Counted from the first letter of the stretch, positions 41,660 to 50,035 are shown. The stretch is 64,000 nt of DNA from Atopobium sp. UBA1382 (GCA_002305805.1 DBQY01000009.1:15756-79755), one strand, 5' to 3'. Notes: a model not told the origin generated them from the letters alone. A program made the numbers and translations.

Positions 41660-42023
41660 CGGAATCGCCGGTCGCGCGCACGAGGTGCAGCGTGGACCCG
41701 TCCTCGGAGAACGAGAACTCGTCGCAGAGCGCGGAGAGCAGCACACGGACGAGGTCGACCGCGTCGTCGGTGGGCTCGTCCTCGCCGAGCGCAAAGTCCA
41801 TCCCCACGACGCCCTCCGTGAGCGTGAAGCCGATCTCGACGCTCTCGGGACGCGTCGCGCAGGCGTAGACGAAGCCCTCGTCTGCGATCATCTTGACGTC
41901 CTCGAGGTCCTCGACGCTCTCGACGCCAGCGGCCACGGCGAGCGCCGAGGCGGTCATGCGCACCGAGCGGGCAAACGCGGGCTCCGCGGGGACGCGCAGG
42001 AGCACGTACTTCTCGTCCATCAC
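41649..42023 (-). CDS. RsbW-like anti-sigma factor (degenerate GHKL ATPase)
   Basis: The 124-residue protein has the size and position of RsbW/SpoIIAB anti-sigma factors: directly before and overlapping the sigma gene. By eye it follows the fold (VPAEPAFARSVRMTASALAV, then EDLEDVKMIADEGFVYACAT), but the N-box, normally SEAVTNA, reads ADEGFVYA with no Asn, and no DxGxG G1 box is apparent. It may bind its sigma factor without ATP-dependent kinase activity. No anti-anti-sigma (RsbV) gene is next to it. It overlaps the upstream gene by four bases. Confidence 0.7.
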   Translation of the reverse strand: MMDEKYVLLRVPAEPAFARSVRMTASALAVAAGVESVEDLEDVKMIADEGFVYACATRPESVEIGFTLTEGVVGMDFALGEDEPTDDAVDLVRVLLSALCDEFSFSEDGSTLHLVRATGDSDDE

Positions 42024-42568
42024 TTGTTCTCCTGGTTGGAATCGTCAGCGGCGGGCTGCTCTGAGGCCACCTCGCCGTAGTCGACGTAGCGGGTGGGCGC
42101 CTCGGGCGCGGGGGCGGGCTCGGAGGCCGACTGCGTCTCGGGGAGCGCCTCGGGGGCGGGAGACGAGCCGCCGCGCAGGCGCGACACCGCGGCGGCCACG
42201 CCGGAGGCCGCGCTCTCGGCGACGCGATTGACGGCCCCGGTGACGCTCGACGCGGCGCCGGAGACCGAGGAGACGTCCTCGAGGATGCCGTTGAGACGGT
42301 CCAGCGAGACCGTGGCGTCGCTGACGGCGGCCTCGGTCTTCTCCAGCAGCGGCGTCACGCGCTTGGCGGCGGGCTCGAGCTCGTCCATGATGCCATCCAG
42401 CTTGGCAACCACGGGCTGCGTCTGCTCCACCACCTCGCGGGCCGAGTTCGTGAGGGCGCTCACGTCCTTGCGGGCGGAGCGCATGGTGAGCGCCACCTCG
42501 ACGGCGGCCCAGGCCCCAACGACCACCAGGGCCACGAGGGCGATCGAGAGAATCAGGTCCAGTGTCAT
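42020..42568 (-). CDS. Membrane-anchored DUF948-like protein
   Basis: The 182-residue protein has one N-terminal membrane helix (about 5-27), an amphipathic coiled-coil region (about 30-105, heptad pattern of Val/Leu) and a disordered acidic/Pro tail (about 125-182). This resembles the DUF948/YtxG general-stress proteins, which often accompany sigma-B operons. It is first in the operon, overlapping the anti-sigma gene as ATGA, with TAGAAT at 42622-42617 upstream. Confidence 0.75.
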   Translation of the reverse strand: MTLDLILSIALVALVVVGAWAAVEVALTMRSARKDVSALTNSAREVVEQTQPVVAKLDGIMDELEPAAKRVTPLLEKTEAAVSDATVSLDRLNGILEDVSSVSGAASSVTGAVNRVAESAASGVAAAVSRLRGGSSPAPEALPETQSASEPAPAPEAPTRYVDYGEVASEQPAADDSNQENK

Positions 42569-42616
42569 TGCGTCCTCCTCGGGACGTGAGGGTTTGGCAT
42601 CGTTCCTCGAACTTAC

Positions 42617-42622
42617 ATTCTA
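42617..42622 (-). promoter_or_regulatory. Putative -10 (TAGAAT) for the stress operon
   Basis: TAGAAT on the minus strand about 50 bases before the DUF948-like ATG. If this operon is under its own sigma factor, a different promoter should exist; none was recognisable (no GTTT-N-GGGTAT pair). Confidence 0.4.
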
Positions 42623-42689
42623 CCCAACCGAGCGGGCGCGATGCGCGCCGCTCGCGCGAGCGGTCCCTGCCGGGCTGCCCGCGCGGCCG

Positions 42690-44009
42690 CTACTCCCCCG
42701 CCTCGGAGCGCTCGCGCCCGACGGCCTCCTCGCGCCACGCCTCCCAGCCGCGGCCGCTCGGATGGTAGAAGCAGCCGCGCTCCAGGCCCTCCGGCAGGTA
42801 GCGCTGCTCCACCCAGCCCGTCGGGTAGTTGTGCGGGTAAAGGTAGGGGCCGTACTCGTCGGAGCCGGGGCGGTGACGGTCGCGCAGGTGGTTGGGCACC
42901 TCGCGGCGCGGGCCGCGGCGCACCTCCTCGAGTGCGGCGTCGATGCCGGCCTCGGCGGCGTTGGACTTGGGCGCGAGCGCAATGTAGGTCGCGGCCTGCG
43001 CCAGGTTGATGCGGCACTCCGGCATGCCGATGACCTCGGTCGCGCGGAAGGCGGCGTGGGCCACGAGCAGCGCCTGCGGGTCGGCGTTGCCCACGTCCTC
43101 CGAGGCGCAGATCATGATGCGGCGCGCGATGAACTTGGGGTCCTCGCCAGCGTCGAGCATGCGGGCGAGCCAGTAGAGCATGGCGTCCGGGTCGCTACCG
43201 CGCATGGACTTAATGAACGCGGAGATGATGTCGTAGTGCATGTCGCCGGACTTGTCGTAGGTGAGGCCGCGACGGGGGTTCGCCTCGAGGACGTGCTCGC
43301 GCGTGATCGTGGCCGGCGAGCCGTCGTCCTTCTCGTCCACCATCTGGCTGGCGAGCTCGAGCGAGGTGAGGGCCGCCCGGCCGTCCCCGCCGGCAAGGGT
43401 GACGATCTCGTCTTCCGCTTCGGGAGAGAGCTCGAAGGCGGCCGCCAGTCCGCGCTCGTCCGCAACCGCGCGGCGCAGCAGCTCGCGGATTGAGTCGTCG
43501 TCGAGCGCGGTGAGCTCTACGACGCGGCTGCGGCTGATGAGGGCGGAGTTGACCTCGAAGTAGGGGTTCTCCGTCGTCGCACCGATGAGCACGACGGTCC
43601 GGTCCTCCACGGCATGGAGCAACGCGTCCTGCTGGCCACGGTTGAAGCGGTGGATCTCGTCGACGAAGAGAATCGTGCGTCGCCCGAGCGAGAGCAGGCG
43701 GCTCTTGGCGGCATCGATCTCCCGGCGGAGGTCCTTGACCGTGCCCGTGACGGCGCTGACCTCGACGAACTCGGCGTGCGTGGAGTTGGCGATGATGCGC
43801 GCGAGCGTGGTCTTGCCCGTACCGGCCGGGCCGTAAAGAATGACCGAGGAGAGCGTGTCGTGCTCGATGGCACGACGGAGCCACGAGCCGGGGCCCACCG
43901 CCTTTGCCTGACCGACGAAGCCCTCGAGCGTGGTGGGGCGCATGCGTGCCGCGAGCGGCGCGTTCTCGTCGCGGCGGGCATTCTCGATGTGCGTGAAGAG
44001 CGTATCCAT
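42690..44009 (-). CDS. rarA: Replication-associated recombination protein A (AAA+ ATPase)
   Basis: RarA (MgsA) acts at stalled forks and is related to clamp loaders. The 439-residue protein has Walker A LYGPAGTGKTTLAR (about 49-62), Walker B ILFVDEIHRFNRGQQDALL, sensor 1 IGATTENPYFEVN, the Arg finger region LISRSRVVEL and the C-terminal tetramerisation part ending HNYPTGWVEQRYLPEG. I start at ATG 44009 (MDTLFTHI); the frame runs through the hairpin upstream but without a start signal. The final residues are rich in Trp/Arg/Glu. Confidence 0.95.
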   Translation of the reverse strand: MDTLFTHIENARRDENAPLAARMRPTTLEGFVGQAKAVGPGSWLRRAIEHDTLSSVILYGPAGTGKTTLARIIANSTHAEFVEVSAVTGTVKDLRREIDAAKSRLLSLGRRTILFVDEIHRFNRGQQDALLHAVEDRTVVLIGATTENPYFEVNSALISRSRVVELTALDDDSIRELLRRAVADERGLAAAFELSPEAEDEIVTLAGGDGRAALTSLELASQMVDEKDDGSPATITREHVLEANPRRGLTYDKSGDMHYDIISAFIKSMRGSDPDAMLYWLARMLDAGEDPKFIARRIMICASEDVGNADPQALLVAHAAFRATEVIGMPECRINLAQAATYIALAPKSNAAEAGIDAALEEVRRGPRREVPNHLRDRHRPGSDEYGPYLYPHNYPTGWVEQRYLPEGLERGCFYHPSGRGWEAWREEAVGRERSEAGE

Positions 44010-44043
44010 GGGGGCGATTGTACGCCAGTGTGGCGGGAAGCCG

Positions 44044-44124
44044 CTAGGCGGGATGGGGTTGTCCCCGTGCTCAGACAGCTTGCTGGGCAAGAACTGCGCG
44101 CGGGGACAACCCCATCCCGCCTAG
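44044..44124. repeat. 24-bp perfect inverted repeat element
   Basis: Two perfect arms at 44044-44067 and 44101-44124, each bounded on the outside by CTAG and containing GGGATGGGG next to TTGTCCCC, enclose 33 bases. Each arm can also fold on itself (GGGG-TTGT-CCCC). It lies between the alpha/beta hydrolase stop (23 bases away) and rarA (35 bases). There is no T-run, so it is not a classical terminator. REP-like or small mobile element, or a strong RNA hairpin protecting the upstream 3' end. Confidence 0.8.
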
Positions 44125-44146
44125 TGGCGCCGCGCTGTCGGCGTTC

Positions 44147-45151
44147 TTACAGATAGGTGGAGATGAAGGTGTCTACGGTGGTCCAGTAGAGGTCCGGGTT
44201 CGTGCTGGCGGAGAGGCCGTGGCCGGCGCCCTCCACGACGAGCTTCTCCTTCACCGTGCTCGCGCAGGCCTCGTAGCACTCGTCGAGCATCGAGAAGGGC
44301 ACGAACTCGTCGGCGTCGCCATGGATGAAGAGCATCGGGACGCTCGCCGAGCGCAGGCTCTCCACAGCCGAGGCGCCCTCGAAGGTGTAGCCCGCGCGCA
44401 GCAGGCACGCGGCGTCGGCGGCGTTCAGGATCGGGAAGCTCGGCAGGCCGAAGACGTTGCCCAGCTGCAGCTCGAACTCGTCCCATATGCTCGTGTAGCC
44501 GCAGTCCTCCACGATCAGGCGCACGTTGTCCGCGAGGCCCTCCATGCCGGACGCCATCATGACCTCCGCGCCGCCCATCGAGGTCCCGAAGAGGATGATG
44601 CACGCCCCGGGATCGCGTGCGACGATGTCGTCGACCCAGCCCACGAGGTCGATGGCGTCCTGCCAGCCCATCTGGATGAGGCCGGTGTCCGCGTTGCGCT
44701 CGTGACCGCGCGCGGCGGGCATGAGCACGCTCATCCCCAACTGGGAGAAGTGATAGGCGTACTTGGCCACGTCGGCGGGCTCGCCGACGTAGCCGTGGCA
44801 GACCACGGCCCAGGTGTGCCCGTCCGCAAGGGAGCCCTCGTCGGAACCGGCCAGCTCCCAGCCAAGCAGCACCGTGCCGTCGTCGGCCTGGTGCGAGACG
44901 CTTCTCTTCTCGGCGTCGAACCAGGAGGCGGCCTCCTCGGCGTAGGCCTCGTCGAGCTTGGGCGCCCCCGCGTAGTCGAGCCCGTCAACGTCACCGGCGC
45001 GCATCGTGTTGGCCATCGAGACCTCGGCGTGCGGGTTGAGCGCAAAGTCAACGAGGAAGTTGCCTGCCACGCCCAGGCCGATGACCGCGACCGCGACGAG
45101 CGCGATCACGACCGCGGCGACGACCCTCTTGGCTCTTCTCGACAGTGCCAT
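44147..45151 (-). CDS. Membrane-anchored alpha/beta hydrolase
   Basis: The 334-residue protein has an N-terminal helix (about 9-34) acting as signal anchor and an alpha/beta-hydrolase fold: VVCHGYVGEPADV near the oxyanion loop, nucleophile elbow FGTSMGGAEVMM (Ser), acid in IHGDADEFVPFS and His in EGAGHGLSAS. It belongs to the serine aminopeptidase/BAAT-like YhfR-YqkD type; substrate unknown. Orientation implies the enzyme faces outward. TAGAAT at 45187-45182 is a likely -10. Confidence 0.9.
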   Translation of the reverse strand: MALSRRAKRVVAAVVIALVAVAVIGLGVAGNFLVDFALNPHAEVSMANTMRAGDVDGLDYAGAPKLDEAYAEEAASWFDAEKRSVSHQADDGTVLLGWELAGSDEGSLADGHTWAVVCHGYVGEPADVAKYAYHFSQLGMSVLMPAARGHERNADTGLIQMGWQDAIDLVGWVDDIVARDPGACIILFGTSMGGAEVMMASGMEGLADNVRLIVEDCGYTSIWDEFELQLGNVFGLPSFPILNAADAACLLRAGYTFEGASAVESLRSASVPMLFIHGDADEFVPFSMLDECYEACASTVKEKLVVEGAGHGLSASTNPDLYWTTVDTFISTYL

Positions 45152-45181
45152 GTACTTCCCTTCCGTCTTTCACGAGGGGAC

Positions 45182-45187
45182 ATTCTA
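45182..45187 (-). promoter_or_regulatory. Putative -10 (TAGAAT) for the hydrolase gene
   Basis: TAGAAT followed by GT on the minus strand, 31 bases before the ATG, at the edge of the 31-bp repeat array. Confidence 0.45.
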
Positions 45188-45228
45188 GCATCGGGTCCTT
45201 GGCCCTTACCGAGACGTTGAGGCACCCG

Positions 45229-45437
45229 GGGACACCTTCTAGGATTTGCCGGGCTTGTCATGGGGGCTTCTAGGAATTGGCGGCCTTGTTGTTCGGAACT
45301 CTAAGAATCACCGGGCTTGTCACGCAGAGCCCTAAAAATCGCTGGGTTTGTCGCGAATTTGCGGGCTCAAAGACGACAAGGGCGTCAATTCATAGAATCC
45401 CTGCCGACAAGGGCGGCGTTTTCTAGAAGCCCCACGG
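45229..45437. repeat. Degenerate 31-bp tandem repeat array (copy 3, dgt-hydrolase intergenic)
   Basis: Four plus-strand units start near 45235, 45266, 45298 and 45329 with the pattern CTTCTAGGAATT(C)GCCGG then CTTGTC. Two minus-strand units follow (about 45380-45437), the last reading GCTTCTAGAAAACGCCGCCC then TTGTCGG, four bases from the dgt stop. Units are 31 bases long (one is 32), and the plus-then-minus layout copies the 2.5-kb array. Not coding by appearance. Confidence 0.85.
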
Positions 45438-45440
45438 ACG

Positions 45441-46703
45441 CTAGGCGCGCACGCCCTCCGGGAGGTAGCCGCGGCTCGGGAAGAGGCCCGCCGTCTCGGG
45501 GAACGCCGCCGCGCAGGTGGCCACGAAGTAGTCGTCGGTCATCGAGGAGATGAAGTCCACCACGGTCCGGTCGGGGTCACGCTCCCAGTCGTAGCTTCGA
45601 TCGTAGAACGAGAGCCGCCGCTCGAGCGGGAGAACGTGGTGCGCGAAGATCGCCGCGCTCTCGTCGCCGGCCGCGAGCGCCTCCAGCTCGTGCTCGTAGA
45701 GAGCCGAGAAGAGCTCGGCGATCTCGTGGGAGAAGTCGCCGTTGACCTCGCCCGCACCGTAGATCTTCTCGTAGTTCTCGCGCTTGGCGCGACGCATCTC
45801 GGCGAAGCCCTCCTCGCTCATCGCGATGTGGTCCTCGCCTGCGCTGTTCTCCACGACGTCCGCGACGAAGGCGGCGAGCGCCCAGGCGTTGTAGCCGCCG
45901 CCCAGACCGTCGTCGAAGGTGCCCTCGTCGGCAAGTCCGGCGCAGATCGCGTCCTGACGGTCCTTGCCCACGTAGGCGATGATGTCCGAGACGCGCACGA
46001 CGCATCCCTCGAGCGTCATGGGACGCAGGTGCGAGATGGCCTCGGCACCGCGCTCCCAGCACGACTCCACGACGCGCTCGAAGGTGTCGAACTCGGCGAG
46101 GCCGCTCGTCTCGAAGCGCTGGAGCTCAAACTCGCCGTTGTGGCAGAGCGCGCCGTCGAGCGTCTGGAGGCTCACGTTGCGCCCGGCCAGCTCGTCCATC
46201 ACGCGCACGCTCTGGACGTTGTGGAAGAACCAGCGTCCCGTGCGCTCGTGGTAGGCGTCGGAGAGGAAGCGCTCGCCGGCGTGCCCGAACGGCGTGTGAC
46301 CGAGGTCGTGCCCGAGCGCGATCGCCTCGATGAGGTCGAGGTTGAGACCCAGCGCACGTCCGATGTCGCGCGCCACGCGGGCCACGAGCTGCACGTGCAG
46401 GCCCCGGCGGGAGAGGTCGTCGTTCGCACGGAACGAGAATACCTGCGTCTTGCCGGACAGTCGGTTGTAGGCCGGCAGATGGACGATCTTCTCGGCGTCG
46501 CGCACGAAGGCGGGGCGCAGCGCCGTGTCGCGGTCCCGCTCGCAGAGGTCTCGGCGGATGGCGGAGTCGTCATGACACGCGAAGGGAGAGAGCTCCCCCG
46601 ACGCGATGCGCTCGTCGACGAGCGCGCTCGCCCGCTCGGAGAGCCGCCCGGTCAGGCCGGGGGCGAGCGGGTTCACTGTCAGACCGGACGCACCCATGGG
46701 CAC
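45441..46703 (-). CDS. dgt: HD-domain deoxynucleotide triphosphohydrolase (dGTPase-like)
   Basis: Family members hydrolyse dNTPs to nucleoside and triphosphate. The 420-residue protein has the HD metal site: VHLPAYNRLSGKTQVF with the first His (about 74), IALGHDLGHTPFGHAGE with HD, and a later Asp in RVSDIIAYVGKD. The pattern of HD residues fits dGTPase-like proteins, and length fits the class. It may start at M1 or M3. The upstream ATP-grasp-like gene ends one base before it, so the two share an operon driven from 48179-48151. Confidence 0.9.
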   Translation of the reverse strand: MPMGASGLTVNPLAPGLTGRLSERASALVDERIASGELSPFACHDDSAIRRDLCERDRDTALRPAFVRDAEKIVHLPAYNRLSGKTQVFSFRANDDLSRRGLHVQLVARVARDIGRALGLNLDLIEAIALGHDLGHTPFGHAGERFLSDAYHERTGRWFFHNVQSVRVMDELAGRNVSLQTLDGALCHNGEFELQRFETSGLAEFDTFERVVESCWERGAEAISHLRPMTLEGCVVRVSDIIAYVGKDRQDAICAGLADEGTFDDGLGGGYNAWALAAFVADVVENSAGEDHIAMSEEGFAEMRRAKRENYEKIYGAGEVNGDFSHEIAELFSALYEHELEALAAGDESAAIFAHHVLPLERRLSFYDRSYDWERDPDRTVVDFISSMTDDYFVATCAAAFPETAGLFPSRGYLPEGVRA

Positions 46704-46704
46704 G

Positions 46705-48096
46705 CTAGTCCCGCACCACGAGGCAGCCCATGGTCACGCGGTTGGACCAGGGGCCGATCTCGCCGTCGTAGCCGCCGCGCGCATACACGCCGCCAAACTC
46801 GCCGCGGAAGAGGTAGAGGCCGAGGACGTTCTCCACCTCGACGGGCTCGGAGCCGCGATCGGCGTCATCGTCGACGGCCGGGGCGCCCAGCACGACGGAA
46901 GAGCGATAGGTCGCCTCGCGCACCTGGACGACGCCCCCCTCCTCGGCGCAGCCGAGAAGGACGCGCCACCAGTCGTCGCGGTCCGTGCAGGACGCGCCCG
47001 CAACAGCCTCGTTAGCGCGGTAGGCACCGGCGGGCCGGGCGAGCCAGCGCTCGGGCTCGGCGAGGTAGGGGGCGAGGTCGGACGTGCGGTCGAGCAGATG
47101 GGTCTCGGGGACGTGGGCACGCACGAAGGCGAGCTCCTCGTGGTCGAGCACGTCCTCCACCGCATCGGAGGTGAGCACCGCGAAGAGGGCGTTGGTTGAG
47201 ACGGGCCAGGTGCCAAAGCCGCCGATCACGCAGGCCAGACCGCGGCGGGCGGCCTCCGCCAGGGCGGCGGCGCCGTCGCAGGGCTTCTCGATCATCTCGG
47301 AGAGCAGGGCACGACGGTAGACGCAGGCGATCGGGCCCTGGGAGTCGACGAGGCGACGGATGCCGCCGGCCTCCTCGACGCGCAGGTCGCGAATGTCGAC
47401 GAAGCGCGCGAAGACGCCCTCGTCGGCCAGGCGCTCGATGATGTCGGAGAACTCGCTCGCCGAGGCGCTCTCGGGATAGTCCACGATGCCAACGGTGGGG
47501 CGCTCGGGGTGCTTGGTCCCGGAGTCGGCGTTGGCCCAGGACATGTAGGTCTCGCGCAGGGCGTCGATCACGCCGCCCGTGACGTCGAAGGTCTCGATGT
47601 CGTGGTGGCGCTCGGCGAAGCGACGGTAGGTCTCGGTGAGCTGCGCGGCGCGCGTCACCTCCACGGAGGCAGTCATGCCGAGCGAGCTGTCGGTGGCGAC
47701 GCCGGCGAGGGTGAAGCTGCCCGTCTCCTCGTCAAAGAGCACGTCAACCCGCGCGAACGGGATGAGCTGCTCGTAGCCGGTGGGGATGCGCGTGAGCGCC
47801 TCGAGCTCCGGCGAGAGGCCAAAGCGGGCGCGGAAGTCGGCGTCGTCCAGGTAGCGGGCGGTGACCTTCTCGATGATCCGCCCCATTGTCTCGGCGGCCT
47901 CGCGCAGGATGCCCAGCTCGGCGCTGGTAAGGACCTTGGGGGTGAGGGCCCAGGTGGGGGTGCCCTCACGGTTTGCCACGGGGTGCGCGGAGGCAAGATA
48001 GGATGCCGCAAGCTCGCGACCCTCGGCGTCGCCGTCCAGGTCGCTCAGGATGCCGAGATACTCGTCCTCGAGCTCACGGCAGCGAAGGTTGCTCAT
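46705..48096 (-). CDS. Glutathionylspermidine synthase-like, degenerate ATP-grasp protein
   Basis: The 463-residue protein resembles the pre-ATP-grasp/ATP-grasp layout of glutathionylspermidine synthase-type ligases: VGIVDYPESASASEFSDIIE, then VYRRALLSEM, STNALFAVLTSDAVED and VPETHLL in the expected order. However, the usual nucleotide lysine (in a KP...G motif) reads ARPAGAYRANEAVAG, i.e. Arg, so ATP use is uncertain. Its C-terminus (SNRVTMGCLVVRD) resembles the family end. I start at ATG 48096 (MSNLRCREL), with GAGGGA upstream. No other polyamine or glutathione gene is nearby. Function cannot be assigned. Confidence 0.65.
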   Translation of the reverse strand: MSNLRCRELEDEYLGILSDLDGDAEGRELAASYLASAHPVANREGTPTWALTPKVLTSAELGILREAAETMGRIIEKVTARYLDDADFRARFGLSPELEALTRIPTGYEQLIPFARVDVLFDEETGSFTLAGVATDSSLGMTASVEVTRAAQLTETYRRFAERHHDIETFDVTGGVIDALRETYMSWANADSGTKHPERPTVGIVDYPESASASEFSDIIERLADEGVFARFVDIRDLRVEEAGGIRRLVDSQGPIACVYRRALLSEMIEKPCDGAAALAEAARRGLACVIGGFGTWPVSTNALFAVLTSDAVEDVLDHEELAFVRAHVPETHLLDRTSDLAPYLAEPERWLARPAGAYRANEAVAGASCTDRDDWWRVLLGCAEEGGVVQVREATYRSSVVLGAPAVDDDADRGSEPVEVENVLGLYLFRGEFGGVYARGGYDGEIGPWSNRVTMGCLVVRD

Positions 48097-48150
48097 GGTT
48101 CCCTCGTTTCTGTGTTGTCGCAGCGCGAACACGTCACGCATAGCACGCGC

Positions 48151-48179
48151 ATTGTAGGTGTTAGCTGGTCAGATAGCAA
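48151..48179 (-). promoter_or_regulatory. Promoter for the ATP-grasp-like/dgt operon
   Basis: On the minus strand TTGCTA (48179-48174), a spacer of 17 bases and TACAAT (48156-48151) form the best sigma-A-type promoter in the window. It lies about 55 bases before the ATG, in an AT-richer stretch. Confidence 0.75.
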
Positions 48180-48238
48180 TCTATTTCATAATTGGGCGGC
48201 GAATGTGGACCTTCGGTGGAGCGCGGGCGCGGCGTTCG

Positions 48239-50029
48239 CTACGACACGTACCAGAGCTGCCCGGTCTCCGGGAACTCAAAGCCCATCGAGAGCTCGAGCG
48301 CGAGCGAGGCGTCGTTGTCCGGCCAGACCTCCGCCCATGGCAGGCGCCCCTCGTCGAGCAGCTGGCGGACCTTGGCGGCGGCCAGCGTGCTGCCCCAGCC
48401 GCGCCGACGCGCCTCGGGCAGCACCTCGAGCATGCCCATCGCCCCGTGCGGGTGCTCGCCGACAAACCCGACGAGGCGGCCGTCCTCAAAGCCGCCGATC
48501 ACGCGTCCGGCAGCGAGCAGCTCCTCGAGCTCGCCGGGGCGCAGGTACTCGGGATGGCTGTAGTGCTCGGCGATCGCCCCGGCGTAGGCGGGGGTGAGCG
48601 TACGCAGGTCGCGCGCCGGATCGACCGCGGGGGTCGCGGCGCGCCACACCACGAGCTCGCAGGGCCGTGCCTTGCCGCGACTGGCGCGCGCGACCTCGCG
48701 CGCCACGGTGCCCTCCCCGCAGACGCAGGTCACGGCAGCCGCCCCCAGACAGGAGAGAGCCCGGCGCACGAGCTTGCGGTCGCTCGACCAGAGCAGGCGC
48801 GCACCATAGGGCACGTCGACGATGACGGCATGCTCGTCGGCGAGAAGCACCTCGCCCACGCCGCGCGCGAGCGCGTCGGCGAGGGGCAGCGCCGCGTCGC
48901 CCAGCCCGCGCGCGACCTCAAGGGCACGCAAGCGGCGCCCGGCGGGCTCGTCCCAGGTCGCGTCCATGACAAACGACAGTCGGTCGGCAATCATGAGCTG
49001 GCCCTCCGGGCCCGGGTGGTCCGACCCGTCGCTCAAAAGGCGCGGCAGCAGGTGCCGGTCGAGAAGGGCACCGGCGTCCACGAGCCTCATCTGTGCATGG
49101 CGTGCCGCGGCCTCCGCGATGATGCGATCGACCTCGTCGTAGCAGCTGCGCGGGTGCGTTGGATAGGCGACCTCCAGATGCGGGGGCGTCGTGAGGACCC
49201 AGACGGGCACATCAGGCCATGCCGCGGCCACCTCGCCCAGGTAGGTGCGCACGTCGCGCTCCACGACGTCGGCCCTGCACGGCTCAAAGCGATAGTTCTC
49301 GCCAAGCTCGACGACTATGGCCGCCACGTCGAGCGCCTCGGTCCCGGCGAGCGTGCCCGGCTGGAACACCTGGCCGCCCACGCCCTGGTTGACGAGGTCC
49401 AGCCCCAGGTGCTCAGCGAGAAGCCCCGGCCATGTGCGCGACGGGTCCTCCGCGCAGAACCCCTGCGCCACGGAGTCGCCGAGCACGAGCAGACAGCGTC
49501 GCGCCGGCACGGCGTCGAGACGGCTGCCGTCGTGCGTGACGGAGCGCAGCGAGCAGGGCGCCAGGCAGGGCAGCCACACCCGCACGCGCCGCGGCTCGCC
49601 CAGGCCCGGCAGCGGCACGACAAGCGCATCCGGGTCCACAAGATCCAGCGTGAGGAGGTTCTTCTCGTCCGGGAAGAGGGGGCCTAGGTGGCGGCCGTCC
49701 ACGTCGGCGAAGATCGCGTCCGGTCGGGGCGGCTCGACGCCCGTGTGGCGCGCCACGTCATCGAGCGCGCCCGCGGTCCCACGAGGCACCTCGCCCGAGC
49801 GCAGTTCGAGCGTCACGATGGAGGCGTCGGTCTCAAACTCCACGGTCACGCCGGCCGTGCAGGCGGCCATCTGGCGATAGAGGCCCGGATGCCAGGCGCG
49901 CACGCTGCCGAGCGCGCGCAGCTGGGGCGCCGAGAAGCGCGACGGCCGCACCCAGCCGCCGCCCACGTCGACGAGGTCCAGGGCGCCGTGCAGCAGGTCT
50001 GCGGCGCGGATAACGGGCTCGCTCTGCAT
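48239..50029 (-). CDS. SGNH/GDSL hydrolase fused to a GNAT acetyltransferase
   Basis: The 596-residue protein has three parts. An N-terminal beta-rich domain (about 1-165) resembles the jelly-roll module in front of some SGNH carbohydrate esterases. The SGNH hydrolase (about 175-345) has block I LLVLGDSVAQGF, block II-like NQGVGGQVF, block III ELGENYRFEP and block V SDGSDHPGPEG with the Asp/His pair. A C-terminal GNAT domain (about 490-596) has LVGFVGEHPHGAMGMLEVLPEARRRGWGSTLAAA, the acetyl-CoA loop. A deacylase and an acetyltransferase in one chain suggests acyl-group editing of a sugar or metabolite. It is followed by vsr-like and phosphatase genes that give no further clue. No signal peptide; presumably cytosolic. 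Confidence 0.8.
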   Translation of the reverse strand: MQSEPVIRAADLLHGALDLVDVGGGWVRPSRFSAPQLRALGSVRAWHPGLYRQMAACTAGVTVEFETDASIVTLELRSGEVPRGTAGALDDVARHTGVEPPRPDAIFADVDGRHLGPLFPDEKNLLTLDLVDPDALVVPLPGLGEPRRVRVWLPCLAPCSLRSVTHDGSRLDAVPARRCLLVLGDSVAQGFCAEDPSRTWPGLLAEHLGLDLVNQGVGGQVFQPGTLAGTEALDVAAIVVELGENYRFEPCRADVVERDVRTYLGEVAAAWPDVPVWVLTTPPHLEVAYPTHPRSCYDEVDRIIAEAAARHAQMRLVDAGALLDRHLLPRLLSDGSDHPGPEGQLMIADRLSFVMDATWDEPAGRRLRALEVARGLGDAALPLADALARGVGEVLLADEHAVIVDVPYGARLLWSSDRKLVRRALSCLGAAAVTCVCGEGTVAREVARASRGKARPCELVVWRAATPAVDPARDLRTLTPAYAGAIAEHYSHPEYLRPGELEELLAAGRVIGGFEDGRLVGFVGEHPHGAMGMLEVLPEARRRGWGSTLAAAKVRQLLDEGRLPWAEVWPDNDASLALELSMGFEFPETGQLWYVS

Positions 50030-50035
50030 GGGGCG

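Noticed and set aside
44010-44090. Upstream extension of rarA through the inverted repeat
   Set aside because: The frame stays open, but RarA homologues start at the MDTLF methionine and no ribosome site precedes the extension.
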